From G958295645 sp965242735 (GTDB lineage Bacteria; Gemmatimonadota; Gemmatimonadetes; Longimicrobiales; Gaopeijiaceae): a stretch of 64,000 nucleotides of DNA. The translations under genes were made by a program, and so were the position numbers. The stretch is taken from positions 1,798,001 through 1,862,000 of the forward strand of contig OZ251497.1 in the NCBI GenBank assembly GCA_965242735.1, in the 5' to 3' direction. A model generated the notes under the pieces. The model was given only the letters and a program-made list of their open reading frames with translations, ran no database searches and was not told the DNA's origin. Every line of letters begins with the position of its first letter. Positions within the stretch are counted from its first letter, which is position 1. Shown one piece after another: positions 42,552-51,457 of the stretch.

Positions 42552-43691
42552 ATGGACCCTGCCGCCGACCCGCCGAGCACGCCCGCGCGGGACCGCCGCC
42601 GCCACGACCAGACCTACAAGCGTCTCTTCAACGCGCAAGCCGCCCTCGCCGCCCTCGTCCGCGACTTCGCCGCCGACGCCTGGGCCCGCGAACTCGACTT
42701 CTCGACCCTCGACCCCTTCCCCACCGAGACCGTCAGCCCCGAACTCCAGCGCCGCTTCTGCGACTGCGCCTGGCGCGTCCGGCTCCACGACGGCCGGTGG
42801 GTCGTCTTCCTCTTCGAATTCCAGTCCTCGAAGGACCCCGCCATGGTCCTCAAGACGCTGCGCTACAGCGAAGCGGCCCATGCCGCCCTGCACGAGCACG
42901 AAGGCCAGCGCAACCCCGACGGCAGCCTGCCCCTCGTGCTCTCGTTCGTCGTCTACGCCGGCGCGAGCCCGTGGACCGCCGAAACCACGCTGGCCGGACT
43001 GGCGCGCAGGAAAGCGCACCCCGCGGCCCTGGCGCGCGCGCTCGCCGGACTCGCCACCGCGCACGGCCACAAGGTGCTTGACTTGCGCTCGGCGCTGGCG
43101 CAAGACTTGTTGCCGGAGGACAGCGTGCTGCACTGGGTCGCGGCGCTCGAGCAGGACCCGTGGACCAACTTTCCCGCCGTGCACCGCAACATGGCGCGGC
43201 AGTGGGACGGCCCGGAACGCCTTGCCGAGCGACAGGCGTTCGCGGACTGGACGGACGAGCGGATGCGGGCGGCCGGCGCGCCCGAAGAGATTCGCCACGA
43301 CGTGCGGCAGCAGATCATCCAACCGAAGGAGGAAGACGAGATGGGCCAGACCTACACGGAATGGGCCGAGGGCCACAGGCGCCGCGGCCTCGAGCAAGGG
43401 CTCGAACAAGGGCTCGAACAAGGGCTCGAACAAGGACTCGAACAAGGGCTCGAACAAGGACTCGAACAAGGACTCCAGCGGGGCATCGAACGGGGGCGAG
43501 CGGAGGGACGGGCGATGCTGTTGCGCCAGGCCCGCAGGCGGTTCGGAGCAGGCGCGGCGCGACGGCTGGAAGAGCGCGTGCGCTCCATGGGCGCCGAGCA
43601 ACTGGTTCGTGTCGGAGACGCGGTGGTCGAGTGCGACACCGCCGAGGAACTCCTGGCGGTCGCCGACGCCGACGCCCCGGAGAAGACGTAG
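42552..43691 (+). CDS. Rpn/YhgA-type PD-(D/E)XK nuclease-family protein with DUF4351-like tail
   Basis: A 379-aa protein. RRHDQTYKRLFNAQAALAALVRDF and VFLFEFQSSKDPAMVLKTLRY (the E-x-Q/K element of the PD-(D/E)XK core) place it with the Rpn/transposase_31 family of recombination-promoting nucleases. The tail contains seven GLEQ tetrapeptides encoded by a 12-bp repeat, then a DUF4351-like domain (LLRQARRRFGAGAARRLEERV). Cellular role: DNA cleavage linked to recombination or genome plasticity in E. coli Rpn proteins; here inferred. A decayed second copy lies at 50804-51375. Confidence 0.8.
   Translation: MDPAADPPSTPARDRRRHDQTYKRLFNAQAALAALVRDFAADAWARELDFSTLDPFPTETVSPELQRRFCDCAWRVRLHDGRWVVFLFEFQSSKDPAMVLKTLRYSEAAHAALHEHEGQRNPDGSLPLVLSFVVYAGASPWTAETTLAGLARRKAHPAALARALAGLATAHGHKVLDLRSALAQDLLPEDSVLHWVAALEQDPWTNFPAVHRNMARQWDGPERLAERQAFADWTDERMRAAGAPEEIRHDVRQQIIQPKEEDEMGQTYTEWAEGHRRRGLEQGLEQGLEQGLEQGLEQGLEQGLEQGLQRGIERGRAEGRAMLLRQARRRFGAGAARRLEERVRSMGAEQLVRVGDAVVECDTAEELLAVADADAPEKT
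43388..43483. repeat. 12-bp tandem repeat encoding GLEQ units
   Basis: About eight units of GGNCTCGANCAA within the Rpn-like gene. Unit length is a multiple of three, so copy number changes linker length only. Such repeats are common in this protein family. Confidence 0.9.
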
Positions 43692-43708
43692 GGCCACTTC
43701 GACGAAAA

Positions 43709-43832
43709 GCGACGCCGGGGGGCGGCGTCAGGCGCTCGACAGCGGCTTCGGGGCCGCTTGCATTCGACGAGAGCGACGCCGGGGCCGGGCGTCAGGCGCT
43801 CGACAGCGGCTTCGGGGCCGCTTGCCGTCCGC
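43709..43832. repeat. 63-bp direct duplication
   Basis: CGACGCCGGGGSCGGGCGTC-type sequence followed by AGGCGCTCGACAGCGGCTTC occurs twice with a 63-bp offset (for example GTCAGGCGCT at 43728 and 43791). It fills the spacer between the convergent nuclease and M14 peptidase genes. Confidence 0.8.
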
Positions 43833-45620
43833 CTAGCCCACGCCGACCCAACCCGACCGCGCCACGCCGCCCTTGTCCGCCGACGCCACCACGCGCACGC
43901 GCGCTTCCCCGCCGGTGACGCGCACGACCCACGAGACGGCCGCCTCCCGCCCCCCGCCCGCGTCCAAGAACGCGTTGGCGCCCGCCAAGTGGCCCAGGCC
44001 GATTCGAGCGTCGCCGGACACGATCTCCAGCCCCCGGCGCTCCAGCACGACCGCCGGAGGCCGCACCACCTGCCGGTCCACGCCGCCGTCCGGACGTTCG
44101 CGGCCCACGGCGCCCCGCCCCGTCGCGCTCGTCGGCAGGAAGCCCTCGTTGGAGACGGTGGCGCTCACGCGAAACAGGCCGTCTTCCCCAAGCGGCTCCA
44201 CGCGGGGCTCGCTCACGGCCAGCAAGGGGCTTTGCTCCGCCAAGTAGAGGATCCAGGGCAGCTGCGCGGCCGTCTCCTCCCCCAGGAACTCCGGCGGCGG
44301 GTTCTGGCCCCAGAACTTGGCGCGCCAGCCGCCGATCTCGACCGCGCCGAGCTGCGGATGCTCGAAGGGCGTCCAGTCGACGAAGTAGCGCCCGCCCAGC
44401 TCGTCGTCGTTGAAGCGGTGCTGCTCGGCCGGGCTCGCTTCGCCGTCGCCGTCGTAGTCGGGGACCCAGGCCTCCGGTCCCGGCGAATACTCGGGCACCC
44501 ATCCGATCACGCCGTGGTCCCAGTAGCCCCACGAGATCAGCGTGCCGTAGCGGTGGCGCGTCGGATGCGTCGCGCTGGGCACGACCGGCCGTCCCGTCAT
44601 GCGCGTGTACTCTTCGCCCAAGTGGACGATCAGCGCCAAGTCGTCCTCGGGGAACAGCGACGGGGCCGAAGCGGACGGCAGCCGGTAGACGAACCCGCCG
44701 GACGTGTGGCCGTGCACGATGCCCGCGATGTTGCGCCGCGCGTTGACGAACTCCGCGGCGGCGCGCGTCTCGGGCTCGGAGAGGGGAAAGTCGCCCGCGC
44801 CCGGCTGCAGATGGCGGCGTTCCCAGTTGCGCGGGAAGTTGCGGTTCATGTCGATGCCGCCGATGCCGTCCTCGTCGATGGCGCCGTCGCCGTCGTCGTC
44901 CAAGCCCTCGCGCAGGACCGAGTAGCGGCGTCCGGACACGCGGCCGTCGGCGTCGCGCAGCAGGATGCGGTCGTCGGCGGGATCGGCCACCCACTCGCCT
45001 TCGGGATCGGGCACGCGCATCTGCGTGATCCAGCCGTCGCCGTTCAGGTCCTGGGGCGGATCCTCGTCGGCGACCCCGTCTTCGTCCTCGTCCACCGGAT
45101 GCGTCGTGCTGCGCAGGAACTGGTCGTGGACGAGCGCCAAGTCCGACCCGTCGGGATTGAACTTGGGCCGCACGTAGAAGGCGCGCGCGTCGAGAAGCGC
45201 GGTGACGCGAGGGTCGCGGCCGTGGTTGTTGAGGAGATGGGCGACCAGATGGGTGGCGACCGCCGAAGCCGTCAGCTCGCCCGCGTGGATGCCGCCGTCC
45301 ACGTACAGCGCGGGCTTGTCACGGGCCGGACCGGTCGCCTCGTTGGTGATCTCGACGACCATGAGCGGCCGGCCCCGGTAGCTCTTGCCGATCTCGCGGA
45401 GTTCGGTCAAGTGCGGATAGAGGGCGTGGAATTCCCGCAGGATCTGATCGGTCTCGGCGGCCGTGTAGAAGCGGTTCAGGTCGACTTCGCCTGCCGGGGA
45501 GACGAGGCTGTGGGCCTGGCCGGCGGCGGAGGCCGGGGCCAGAAGGACGGCGGCCGGGGCCGGGGCCAGAAGGGCGGCGGCGAGGATCAAGCGGATCGGA
45601 CGGCTGGCGGTCGGGTTCAT
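43833..45620 (-). CDS. exported M14-family zinc carboxypeptidase
   Basis: A 595-aa protein. A signal peptide (LILAAALLAPAPAAVLLAP) precedes an M14 domain: YHTAAETDQI-like start (RFYTAAETDQILREFHALYP), GKSYRGRPLMVVEITN, the zinc ligands in DGGIHAGELTASAVATHLV, RPKFNPDGSD, and the later zinc His in IVHGHTSGGF. An acidic Asp-rich calcium-binding-like insertion is present (DEDEDGVADEDPPQDLNGDG). The C-terminal beta domain is of unknown role. It is coupled to the upstream gene by ATGA. It probably degrades peptides or modifies peptidoglycan or protein outside the inner membrane. Confidence 0.88.
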   Translation of the reverse strand: MNPTASRPIRLILAAALLAPAPAAVLLAPASAAGQAHSLVSPAGEVDLNRFYTAAETDQILREFHALYPHLTELREIGKSYRGRPLMVVEITNEATGPARDKPALYVDGGIHAGELTASAVATHLVAHLLNNHGRDPRVTALLDARAFYVRPKFNPDGSDLALVHDQFLRSTTHPVDEDEDGVADEDPPQDLNGDGWITQMRVPDPEGEWVADPADDRILLRDADGRVSGRRYSVLREGLDDDGDGAIDEDGIGGIDMNRNFPRNWERRHLQPGAGDFPLSEPETRAAAEFVNARRNIAGIVHGHTSGGFVYRLPSASAPSLFPEDDLALIVHLGEEYTRMTGRPVVPSATHPTRHRYGTLISWGYWDHGVIGWVPEYSPGPEAWVPDYDGDGEASPAEQHRFNDDELGGRYFVDWTPFEHPQLGAVEIGGWRAKFWGQNPPPEFLGEETAAQLPWILYLAEQSPLLAVSEPRVEPLGEDGLFRVSATVSNEGFLPTSATGRGAVGRERPDGGVDRQVVRPPAVVLERRGLEIVSGDARIGLGHLAGANAFLDAGGGREAAVSWVVRVTGGEARVRVVASADKGGVARSGWVGVG

Positions 45621-47587
45621 GGCGTGCTGGGCGGAGGGTGAATGGCGGGCGGAGGGTGAACGACGGGCGGCCGGGGCGGCGACGACGCCGGGGATCGGCC
45701 CGGACGGAGAATCTCGAAGGCGCGGACGCTGCGCGCACGGGCCGGAAGGCCGCCCGGGACCGCGGCCTCCACGTTGAGCCGGTACTCGCCGGGCGCGAGG
45801 CGAGGCAACTGAATCCTGAGCGTCCGAAACAGATGGTCGTCGCCCGGCGGAACGTGTTCGGTCCACCTCACGGACGCAATCCGGCGGGCGCCCCGCAGGC
45901 CCAGCCGCCGCGCCAGCCTCGCGAGAGCGCCTTCGCGGCCCTCCACCCAGGCGGCGAGCGAGACGGCGTCCGAACGGTCGCCGAGGCCGTACACCTCGAA
46001 GGCCACGTCGAGCGCGCCGAAGTCCTCGCCGGCCGTGCGGGTTCGCATGGCCAGAACGGCCTGCCGCGCGTTCTCGGGGGCGGCGCCGGGCTCGAGCAGC
46101 AGCAGATCGGAGACGGCAAGCGTGCCCGGCATCAGCTGCGGAAGGGCCAGGCCGGCGCGCAACCGGTGCGCCGCCCGCTCGGCCGGAACCCATATCTCCA
46201 GGCTGGCCACGGCGACCCCCTTCGGCGGCGCCAGCCCCCATAGCCGCACGGCGAGGCCCGGCCGCGCGGCGGTCCACGACTCCAGAACGGTCTCGCCGTC
46301 GCGCACGACGAAGAGTCCGGCCAGCGCGGAGACCGGCGGAGCGCTTGCGGGTCGGGAGACCCGCGAGGACCCGTCACGGCGGCTCTCGCCTCCGCCGCCG
46401 CCGTCGTCGGCAAAGCCGCGGCCGCCCTCGGCGGGCGCAGACGCCGCGCCCGGCGCCGTCGCGGCCGCCGCCACCAAGACGCCGTCGCGCCGCCAGAAAC
46501 GCCCAATCTGGCCGTCCAACGCGCCGACCGAATCGACGCGCGGAGACACGTACATGGACCGGCCGCCCGCGCTCCTCGCAGGAACCGTCCACGGCACGGC
46601 GCTGGCCAGTCCGGGTTCCAGCACGGCGCGCGACGGCAGGCTTCGGCGGACGCCCGGCGCGTCGTAGCCCACCACCGAACCCGTCGCTTCGCCGCCGGAA
46701 GGCCACGTCTGCGCCCACGCGACCGGCCAGCCGTACCGCACGACCACGCGGGCCAAGTCCCCGCCCCATCGCATCTGGTACGGACTGAACGAGCGTTCGG
46801 CGCTCATGGCGTAGGCGTGCCGGCTCATGTGCCCGGCCCACCGGTCGTTGCCGCGAGCGAGCAGCAACGGATCGGCGAGCGCCCAGAGATGCGCCGCCGC
46901 GACCGCCGAGTCCGGCTGCGCTTCGAGCCAGCCGCGCAGGTCCGCGTCGAGGAGCGGCGCCGGATCCGTCCACGCGGCCGCCGTCTCGGCCGGCATGTCG
47001 CCGAGCGCGGCGCGGAAGGCCGCCTCGGCCCCCTGGACGTCGCCCGCTTCGTGCAGGACCAGCCCCAAGTACGCGTCGCAGCGCCAGGCGTCGGCGAGTC
47101 CGCAGGCGCGGGTCAAGCGGGCCGCTTCCCCTTGGCGGTCGGCCTCGAGCAGATAGCGGACGCGTTGCCCGAAGATCCAGCGGTCGCCCGGGATGCGCGC
47201 GTGAATGGCGGCCAAGTCCGCCAGCAGCTGGGTGCGTGCCCGGCCGATCCCGGCCGGCTCTTCGGGAAGGGGGTCCGGCTCGTCGCCGTGCCAGACGCAC
47301 AGCCCGCCGATCACGACCTGGCAGCGCCGGCTTCCGCCACGAGCGCGCGACAGCTCGCGGAATCGGTGGCGCTCGAAGCGCACTTGGAGGTTGCGGGCTT
47401 GGGCGAGGGCTCGGGCGGAGTCGGGGCGGGGGGCGGCGGGTCTTGCGTCTTGGACCGGCACGCCCCGAGAGACAGCCGGTGCCGCCCCGCTGCCGCCGCG
47501 TACGTCCTTGGCGGAAGCAGCCCACGGGAGCGTCGCGCAAAGAACCCCGGCGGCGATGCAAACGCGACGCCTCCGGGCTGGACGCAT
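45617..47587 (-). CDS. exported TPR-containing protein of unknown function
   Basis: A 656-aa protein with an N-terminal signal (RVCIAAGVLCATLPWAASA). The first part contains VVIGGLCVWHGDEPDPLPEEP, ARTQLLADLAAIHARIPGDRW and a TPR-like stretch (GLVLHEAGDVQGAEAAFRAALG); these conserved segments recur in hypothetical proteins from Gemmatimonadota-like genomes. A Gly/Ser-rich linker leads to a beta-rich C-terminal half ending in a Pro-rich tail. It is coupled by ATGA to the M14 peptidase and is likely a partner or activator of it. Confidence 0.75.
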   Translation of the reverse strand: MRPARRRRVCIAAGVLCATLPWAASAKDVRGGSGAAPAVSRGVPVQDARPAAPRPDSARALAQARNLQVRFERHRFRELSRARGGSRRCQVVIGGLCVWHGDEPDPLPEEPAGIGRARTQLLADLAAIHARIPGDRWIFGQRVRYLLEADRQGEAARLTRACGLADAWRCDAYLGLVLHEAGDVQGAEAAFRAALGDMPAETAAAWTDPAPLLDADLRGWLEAQPDSAVAAAHLWALADPLLLARGNDRWAGHMSRHAYAMSAERSFSPYQMRWGGDLARVVVRYGWPVAWAQTWPSGGEATGSVVGYDAPGVRRSLPSRAVLEPGLASAVPWTVPARSAGGRSMYVSPRVDSVGALDGQIGRFWRRDGVLVAAAATAPGAASAPAEGGRGFADDGGGGGESRRDGSSRVSRPASAPPVSALAGLFVVRDGETVLESWTAARPGLAVRLWGLAPPKGVAVASLEIWVPAERAAHRLRAGLALPQLMPGTLAVSDLLLLEPGAAPENARQAVLAMRTRTAGEDFGALDVAFEVYGLGDRSDAVSLAAWVEGREGALARLARRLGLRGARRIASVRWTEHVPPGDDHLFRTLRIQLPRLAPGEYRLNVEAAVPGGLPARARSVRAFEILRPGRSPASSPPRPPVVHPPPAIHPPPSTP

Positions 47588-47750
47588 TCGACCCGCGCTC
47601 CCCGAGAAGAGGAAAGGATGGTGCGCCGGCGCACCCCGTGAGCGGAGCCGGCATATCCAATGGACAGGACCGACCTAACGAAGCCCGGCGTCGGCGGCGT
47701 GCACAGCCAACAACTTACCGCCGTTTCCGGAGGTCAGCGATGCAGGCCCT

Positions 47751-49382
47751 CTACCGCTGCCAGGCCTCAGGCCCAGGAATGCCCCGGCTCTCCTGACGGT
47801 CCAGTTCGAGCTGCGGCAATTCGTCCACGCCTTGCAAGATCCCGCGCACTTGGCCCGTGTCCCGGTCGCGCCATAGCGTCATCGGCGGGTGGCTCTCGCC
47901 ACGCAGCTCCGCCGTGCCCTCCCGTCCCCTCAGGACGATCCGCGCCAACGTGTCCGCCCAACCGTCCCTGACCGGAAGCGCAAACACGAAGGCCGATCGG
48001 CCGTCGCCGTCCGCGATCTCCGCCATCTCGAACGCCCTGTTGAACAGCACGTGGCCGTCTTCGGCCTCGCCGACGATTCGCCACGCACCCATCCTGCCCG
48101 GCAGCGACGACCGCACGCTATCCACGACGAACGCCGGGTTGAGGAACGGCCTGCCGTCCGCCGACACGCCGCCCCAAAGCAAGAGAGCCCGCCCAGCCGC
48201 ATCCTGGACGGCGGAATCCGCACCAGCTTTCTCGTCCATCCGCCGCCTAAACGCCTTGCTAAAGTGATAACCGCTGATCCACCTGGGACCGGGATCGCAG
48301 GCACTCATCAGGTCCATCCGTAGTGGCGATACGAGACGCTTCAGTCGGCGGTCGTAGCCCCACGCCCCAATGTTGCCCAGGGGCTCGGGATATTCTGCGT
48401 CCGGTCGCGACACACCGCCGCAGGGCGCGTTTTCAAGACCAAGGTTGTGGCCGAACTGATGCGCAATTGTTGACGAAACCGCCTCGGCGAACATCGCTCT
48501 GCCAGAAAACCGGGCCGCACCGCCCCAGCCGACCGCAACGGACATCGTGCCCATCCAGTAGCCGCTTCCGTTTTCGATCGTCCGAATCGCCTCGATCTCC
48601 TCCAGGAGATCGCCTACGTCTCCGGACGAAGTCCACACCGCCTCGTGAACCTCCACGTTGATCGTGTCCACGGGCAACAGATTCCGAGTGTCTTCAAACA
48701 GCGCGTGGCGCCTCGTCGAATCCTGCGTCAGCTCCAAGATCGACGAATTTGGAAGCGAGTCCGGATCGTTCGCTCGTAGGAACGGCACCACCGTCACGTC
48801 GAACGACGAAAACTCGGCCACCGTCAGCGCTGTCCGCCCCCTCGCAGGGAAGCGGTCGGGTACGCCCAGCTTAGCATCGAGGACGTTGTCCGGATCGATC
48901 TCCACCACCATCTGCACCCCCGGTTGCAACACGTCTCCAGGCACTTCCACGTTCGCCGACGCCTCGAGACCGCCTTCCTGCCACTCGGACGTCAGCATTC
49001 CCCCTCCAGACTGAACATCGATGGCCTGCCTCGACCCGTCCCCCTGGAAGAACGTCGCCCGCGCCGCCGGGACACGTACGTGCTCTGCTTTCGGCACCGA
49101 CACGAACACCCGCAACAGCCCCGGCCTTCCCGCCACGAGCGGCACCGGAGCCTCAAACGACTGAACTGCCTGCACAACATAGGCCGTTACCATAGCCTCC
49201 GTGGCGCGGTCGCGTTGTGTCCAAAAGGACATAGCTCTGAAGAAAAGAGCCAAAGAAACCATGAGAAGCACTGCCAGAAATGCCAGCAATGCAATGGTTC
49301 TAGTAAGCGAATTCACCGACTCGCGAAAAGCGGTTTTCTCCAGCTCGTCGGGGTCAAGCGATTTGGTATCTTCCTGGTTCAT
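47751..49382 (-). CDS. membrane-anchored metalloprotease paralogue lacking catalytic residues
   Basis: A 543-aa protein. The N-terminal anchor (TIALLAFLAVLLMVSLALFF) is followed directly by the module shared with 21986-26362 and 60895-64000 (MVTAYVVQAVQSFEAPVPLV, ASANVEVPGDVLQPGVQMVV). The active-site region reads IAHQFGHNLGLENAPCG: the catalytic Glu of HExxH is Gln (codon CAG, 48456-58) and the third zinc ligand is Asn (48429-31). The fold is intact, so it may bind rather than cut. Start ATG 49382 avoids overlap with the upstream small membrane gene; 49418 is the alternative. It forms an operon with two low-GC membrane genes. Confidence 0.85.
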   Translation of the reverse strand: MNQEDTKSLDPDELEKTAFRESVNSLTRTIALLAFLAVLLMVSLALFFRAMSFWTQRDRATEAMVTAYVVQAVQSFEAPVPLVAGRPGLLRVFVSVPKAEHVRVPAARATFFQGDGSRQAIDVQSGGGMLTSEWQEGGLEASANVEVPGDVLQPGVQMVVEIDPDNVLDAKLGVPDRFPARGRTALTVAEFSSFDVTVVPFLRANDPDSLPNSSILELTQDSTRRHALFEDTRNLLPVDTINVEVHEAVWTSSGDVGDLLEEIEAIRTIENGSGYWMGTMSVAVGWGGAARFSGRAMFAEAVSSTIAHQFGHNLGLENAPCGGVSRPDAEYPEPLGNIGAWGYDRRLKRLVSPLRMDLMSACDPGPRWISGYHFSKAFRRRMDEKAGADSAVQDAAGRALLLWGGVSADGRPFLNPAFVVDSVRSSLPGRMGAWRIVGEAEDGHVLFNRAFEMAEIADGDGRSAFVFALPVRDGWADTLARIVLRGREGTAELRGESHPPMTLWRDRDTGQVRGILQGVDELPQLELDRQESRGIPGPEAWQR

Positions 49383-49389
49383 TTGTGAT

Positions 49390-49731
49390 TCATTTGTGAT
49401 CGTGATCCATATGCTCATCTAAATGGTCCATATGGCGTCGCGTAAGAGCCATATTGTCTTGCATGAAATTCGAGTAGATATGCAACACCGAGTCCATCAT
49501 TTCACGAGAGTCTCTCATCTCATCTCTGATGCCTGCAATGTGTCGGCCTACAACATTCTCGACAGCTTCTTCAATGATTCGGCCTTGTCGATCCTCTTGG
49601 CCATGGTCCAGCAACCCAACGACAAACAGCAATCCTACGAAAAATATAGATATTATCGCGATGTTCTTGATGATGCCTATTTGCTTATCTATGATAAATT
49701 TAAATCTATCAAATATCGATATTTCACTCAT
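49390..49731 (-). CDS. small membrane protein with coiled coil and His-rich end
   Basis: A 113-aa protein. One membrane helix (NIAIISIFFVGLLFVVGLL) is followed by a predicted coiled-coil region (RIIEEAVENVVGRHIAGIRDE) and a His/Asp/Met-rich C-terminus (HMDHLDEHMDHDHK) that could bind metal. Base composition is far more AT-rich than the genome. It overlaps the upstream gene by 8 bp and ends about 8 bp before the dead protease start. No family recognised. Confidence 0.65.
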   Translation of the reverse strand: MSEISIFDRFKFIIDKQIGIIKNIAIISIFFVGLLFVVGLLDHGQEDRQGRIIEEAVENVVGRHIAGIRDEMRDSREMMDSVLHIYSNFMQDNMALTRRHMDHLDEHMDHDHK

Positions 49732-50134
49732 CGGGTTGATTTCCTGTCATTGATGGTTCAGACTTGCCTTTCATGCTATCCCAGATTTCTTTGAATAATT
49801 TTTCCACTTTGTGCGTTATTATATTTATTATGTATTGTGTTATTTTTGTTTCTTTGAATACCATCCCAGCCGATCCCGTGACAGCAGTTATTATGATCAC
49901 CCATATCCGATTTGGATCAGACGCTCGATCCTTTACCCAGTCCATAAAGCATTCGGCAAATTCCAGACCTACGAAGGCAAGCACTAGTACTAACGACAAG
50001 ACAATAAAAAATGGCAACCATATGCCTAAGAGTATACACAAGAGAAAGCAAAAGAGTCTGCACGGCGGCAAGACAATATTGTCGATCAATTTGGTAAGAA
50101 TTGATTGTATGCTGTCACTGAAATCAATGCGCAT
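49724..50134 (-). CDS. small polytopic membrane protein, low GC
   Basis: A 136-aa protein with two to three membrane helices (LFCFLLCILLGIWLPFFIVLS; VLVLAFVGLEFAECFM; IWVIIITAVTGSAGMVF) and a charged C-terminus (HKVEKLFKEIWDSMKGKSE). AT-rich codon use unlike the surrounding genes suggests acquisition from elsewhere. First gene of the three-gene operon ending with the dead metalloprotease paralogue. No family recognised. Confidence 0.65.
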   Translation of the reverse strand: MRIDFSDSIQSILTKLIDNIVLPPCRLFCFLLCILLGIWLPFFIVLSLVLVLAFVGLEFAECFMDWVKDRASDPNRIWVIIITAVTGSAGMVFKETKITQYIINIITHKVEKLFKEIWDSMKGKSEPSMTGNQPDE

Positions 50135-50191
50135 AGCTATACCAAGGCTGTGGATGCGAGCGGGAAGGCTTGGCCACGATCTTATCCTGTC

Positions 50192-50422
50192 CTACCGGAG
50201 CAGGATGATGCCGACGGGCGCGATGTGGCGTTCGGACGGGGGCTTGGGGGCACGCGGCGTGTTCGCCGAAGAGAGCGACGAGGACGCACGGACGGGAGGC
50301 TCTACGGAGGTGGGACACCTTGAAGCCAGGGGCGACGCCATCCAGACGACGGCCAAGGCCGCGAGGAAGCAACCCAGGCGCAGGACGCACCTGCTTAGGG
50401 AGGGAAGCGGACACGGGAACAT
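50192..50422 (-). pseudogene. remnant of the cadherin-protein 5' end, or a 76-aa secreted peptide
   Basis: The ATG at 50422 lies in the same CCACNTCCACATG context as the start of the large surface protein (57481). The signal-peptide segment GCFLAALAVVWMASPLA is identical, and about 45 bp of DNA around 50331-50375 match exactly. The reading frame then diverges and stops after 76 codons. Confidence 0.65.
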
Positions 50423-50727
50423 GTGGAAGTGGGTTGAATAGCGACGAACGGTTGGCTGGATATCCGGTTGGTCAAGCGTCAGCCGGGATTTCCAACTGCA
50501 GTTGACATTGCCTCGTAACAACTTCCGCACGCTACACCAAAACCGAGTCAAAATGCGACGTTCGCGGCCAAGAAGACGGCCGCGCGACCACTGCGCCCAA
50601 GTCCGGCTTCCCCGGTAGCGACCTACCGCTCCACCGTTCCGCGCTCCTGTCCGACCAACTAACGCTGCGATGGGCGCACGCTCCTTGCGGCCGCAACGGA
50701 GGGAGTCTCGGCCCGCCAGTATCGGCC

Positions 50728-50806
50728 CGTCGGCGAACGGGAACGGCCAGTAGAACGCCGACGAAGTCACCGAAAACGCCTTGACTCGCTCGGCTTCCGG
50801 CTCCCG
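50728..50806 (-). pseudogene. phoD fragment
   Basis: Encodes PEAERVKAFSVTSSAFYWPF and PFADG, matching an internal part of phoD at about 57955-58035. No flanking phoD sequence is retained. Confidence 0.8.
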
Positions 50807-51375
50807 TCCCATTCAGCCATGTATCTGTCCCGCCGGAGTCGCCATCGTTGGGGGTGCACATCCAGGGGCTGATTGCCGACGGTCCTGTAGCCTTGTCCAG
50901 GATCGCGCCGGACCGGACCGCTGGAGCAACCCCTGCCCCGCGAAGCGCACGAAGACGCTCATGGCCCCCACAGAGCCCCGAGAACGAGACGCCGACGACG
51001 CCGGCACGGCACCCCGAGACCGCAAGCTCGGCGACGCCGGCCTGGGTGCGCCGCGCGCTGATCAACGACGGAGCCAAGGAGGAGGACATGGAGAACGTGC
51101 AGGGCTGCGCGACCTCGAGCCGGTCGTGCACAGCTTGGGGCACCGAGCGCGTGGCGGCGCGCCGCGAAGGCCGCGAGCGGGAGCATGCGACACTGGTTCG
51201 CCAAGCGCGGCGCAAGTTCGGTGCGGAGACGGCGGACCAGCTTGCCTCGTTGCTGGCGGACGTTTCGGACCCGGAGCGCGTCGGCGAGATCGCCGACCTG
51301 ATCATCGACTGCGCGAGCGGCGCCGACCTCCTGGCGCAGGCGGCGAGGACCCCAGGACGACAGACGACTTCCTAG
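50804..51375 (+). pseudogene. decayed copy of the Rpn-like nuclease gene
   Basis: The beginning (GTCCCATTCAGCCATG) matches the region upstream of the intact gene. The end encodes ALINDGAKEEDME, then LVRQARRKFGAETADQLASL, a homologue of the DUF4351-like tail. The nuclease core is missing. Confidence 0.65.
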
Positions 51376-51457
51376 CGGCGGCTTGAGGCCGCGCCGCGGA
51401 GCGACGCGCCTCGCCCCGCGGCCTACACTCTCGTCCAGTTCCAGCACGCTCGGCGGG

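Larger units (their letters stand above)
50135..51457. other. gene-fragment region
   Basis: A stretch of 1.3 kb without a complete recognisable gene. It contains pieces of the cadherin protein leader (50331-50440), phoD (50728-50806) and the Rpn-like nuclease (50804-51375), described separately. I see no feature in 50440-50727. Confidence 0.7.

Noticed and set aside
50192..50812. A single 206-codon gene on the minus strand
   Set aside because: The frame joins a phoD fragment, unrelated DNA and a duplicated signal peptide in mid-frame. It is a chance fusion of remnants; only the 76-codon part from 50422 is worth considering.
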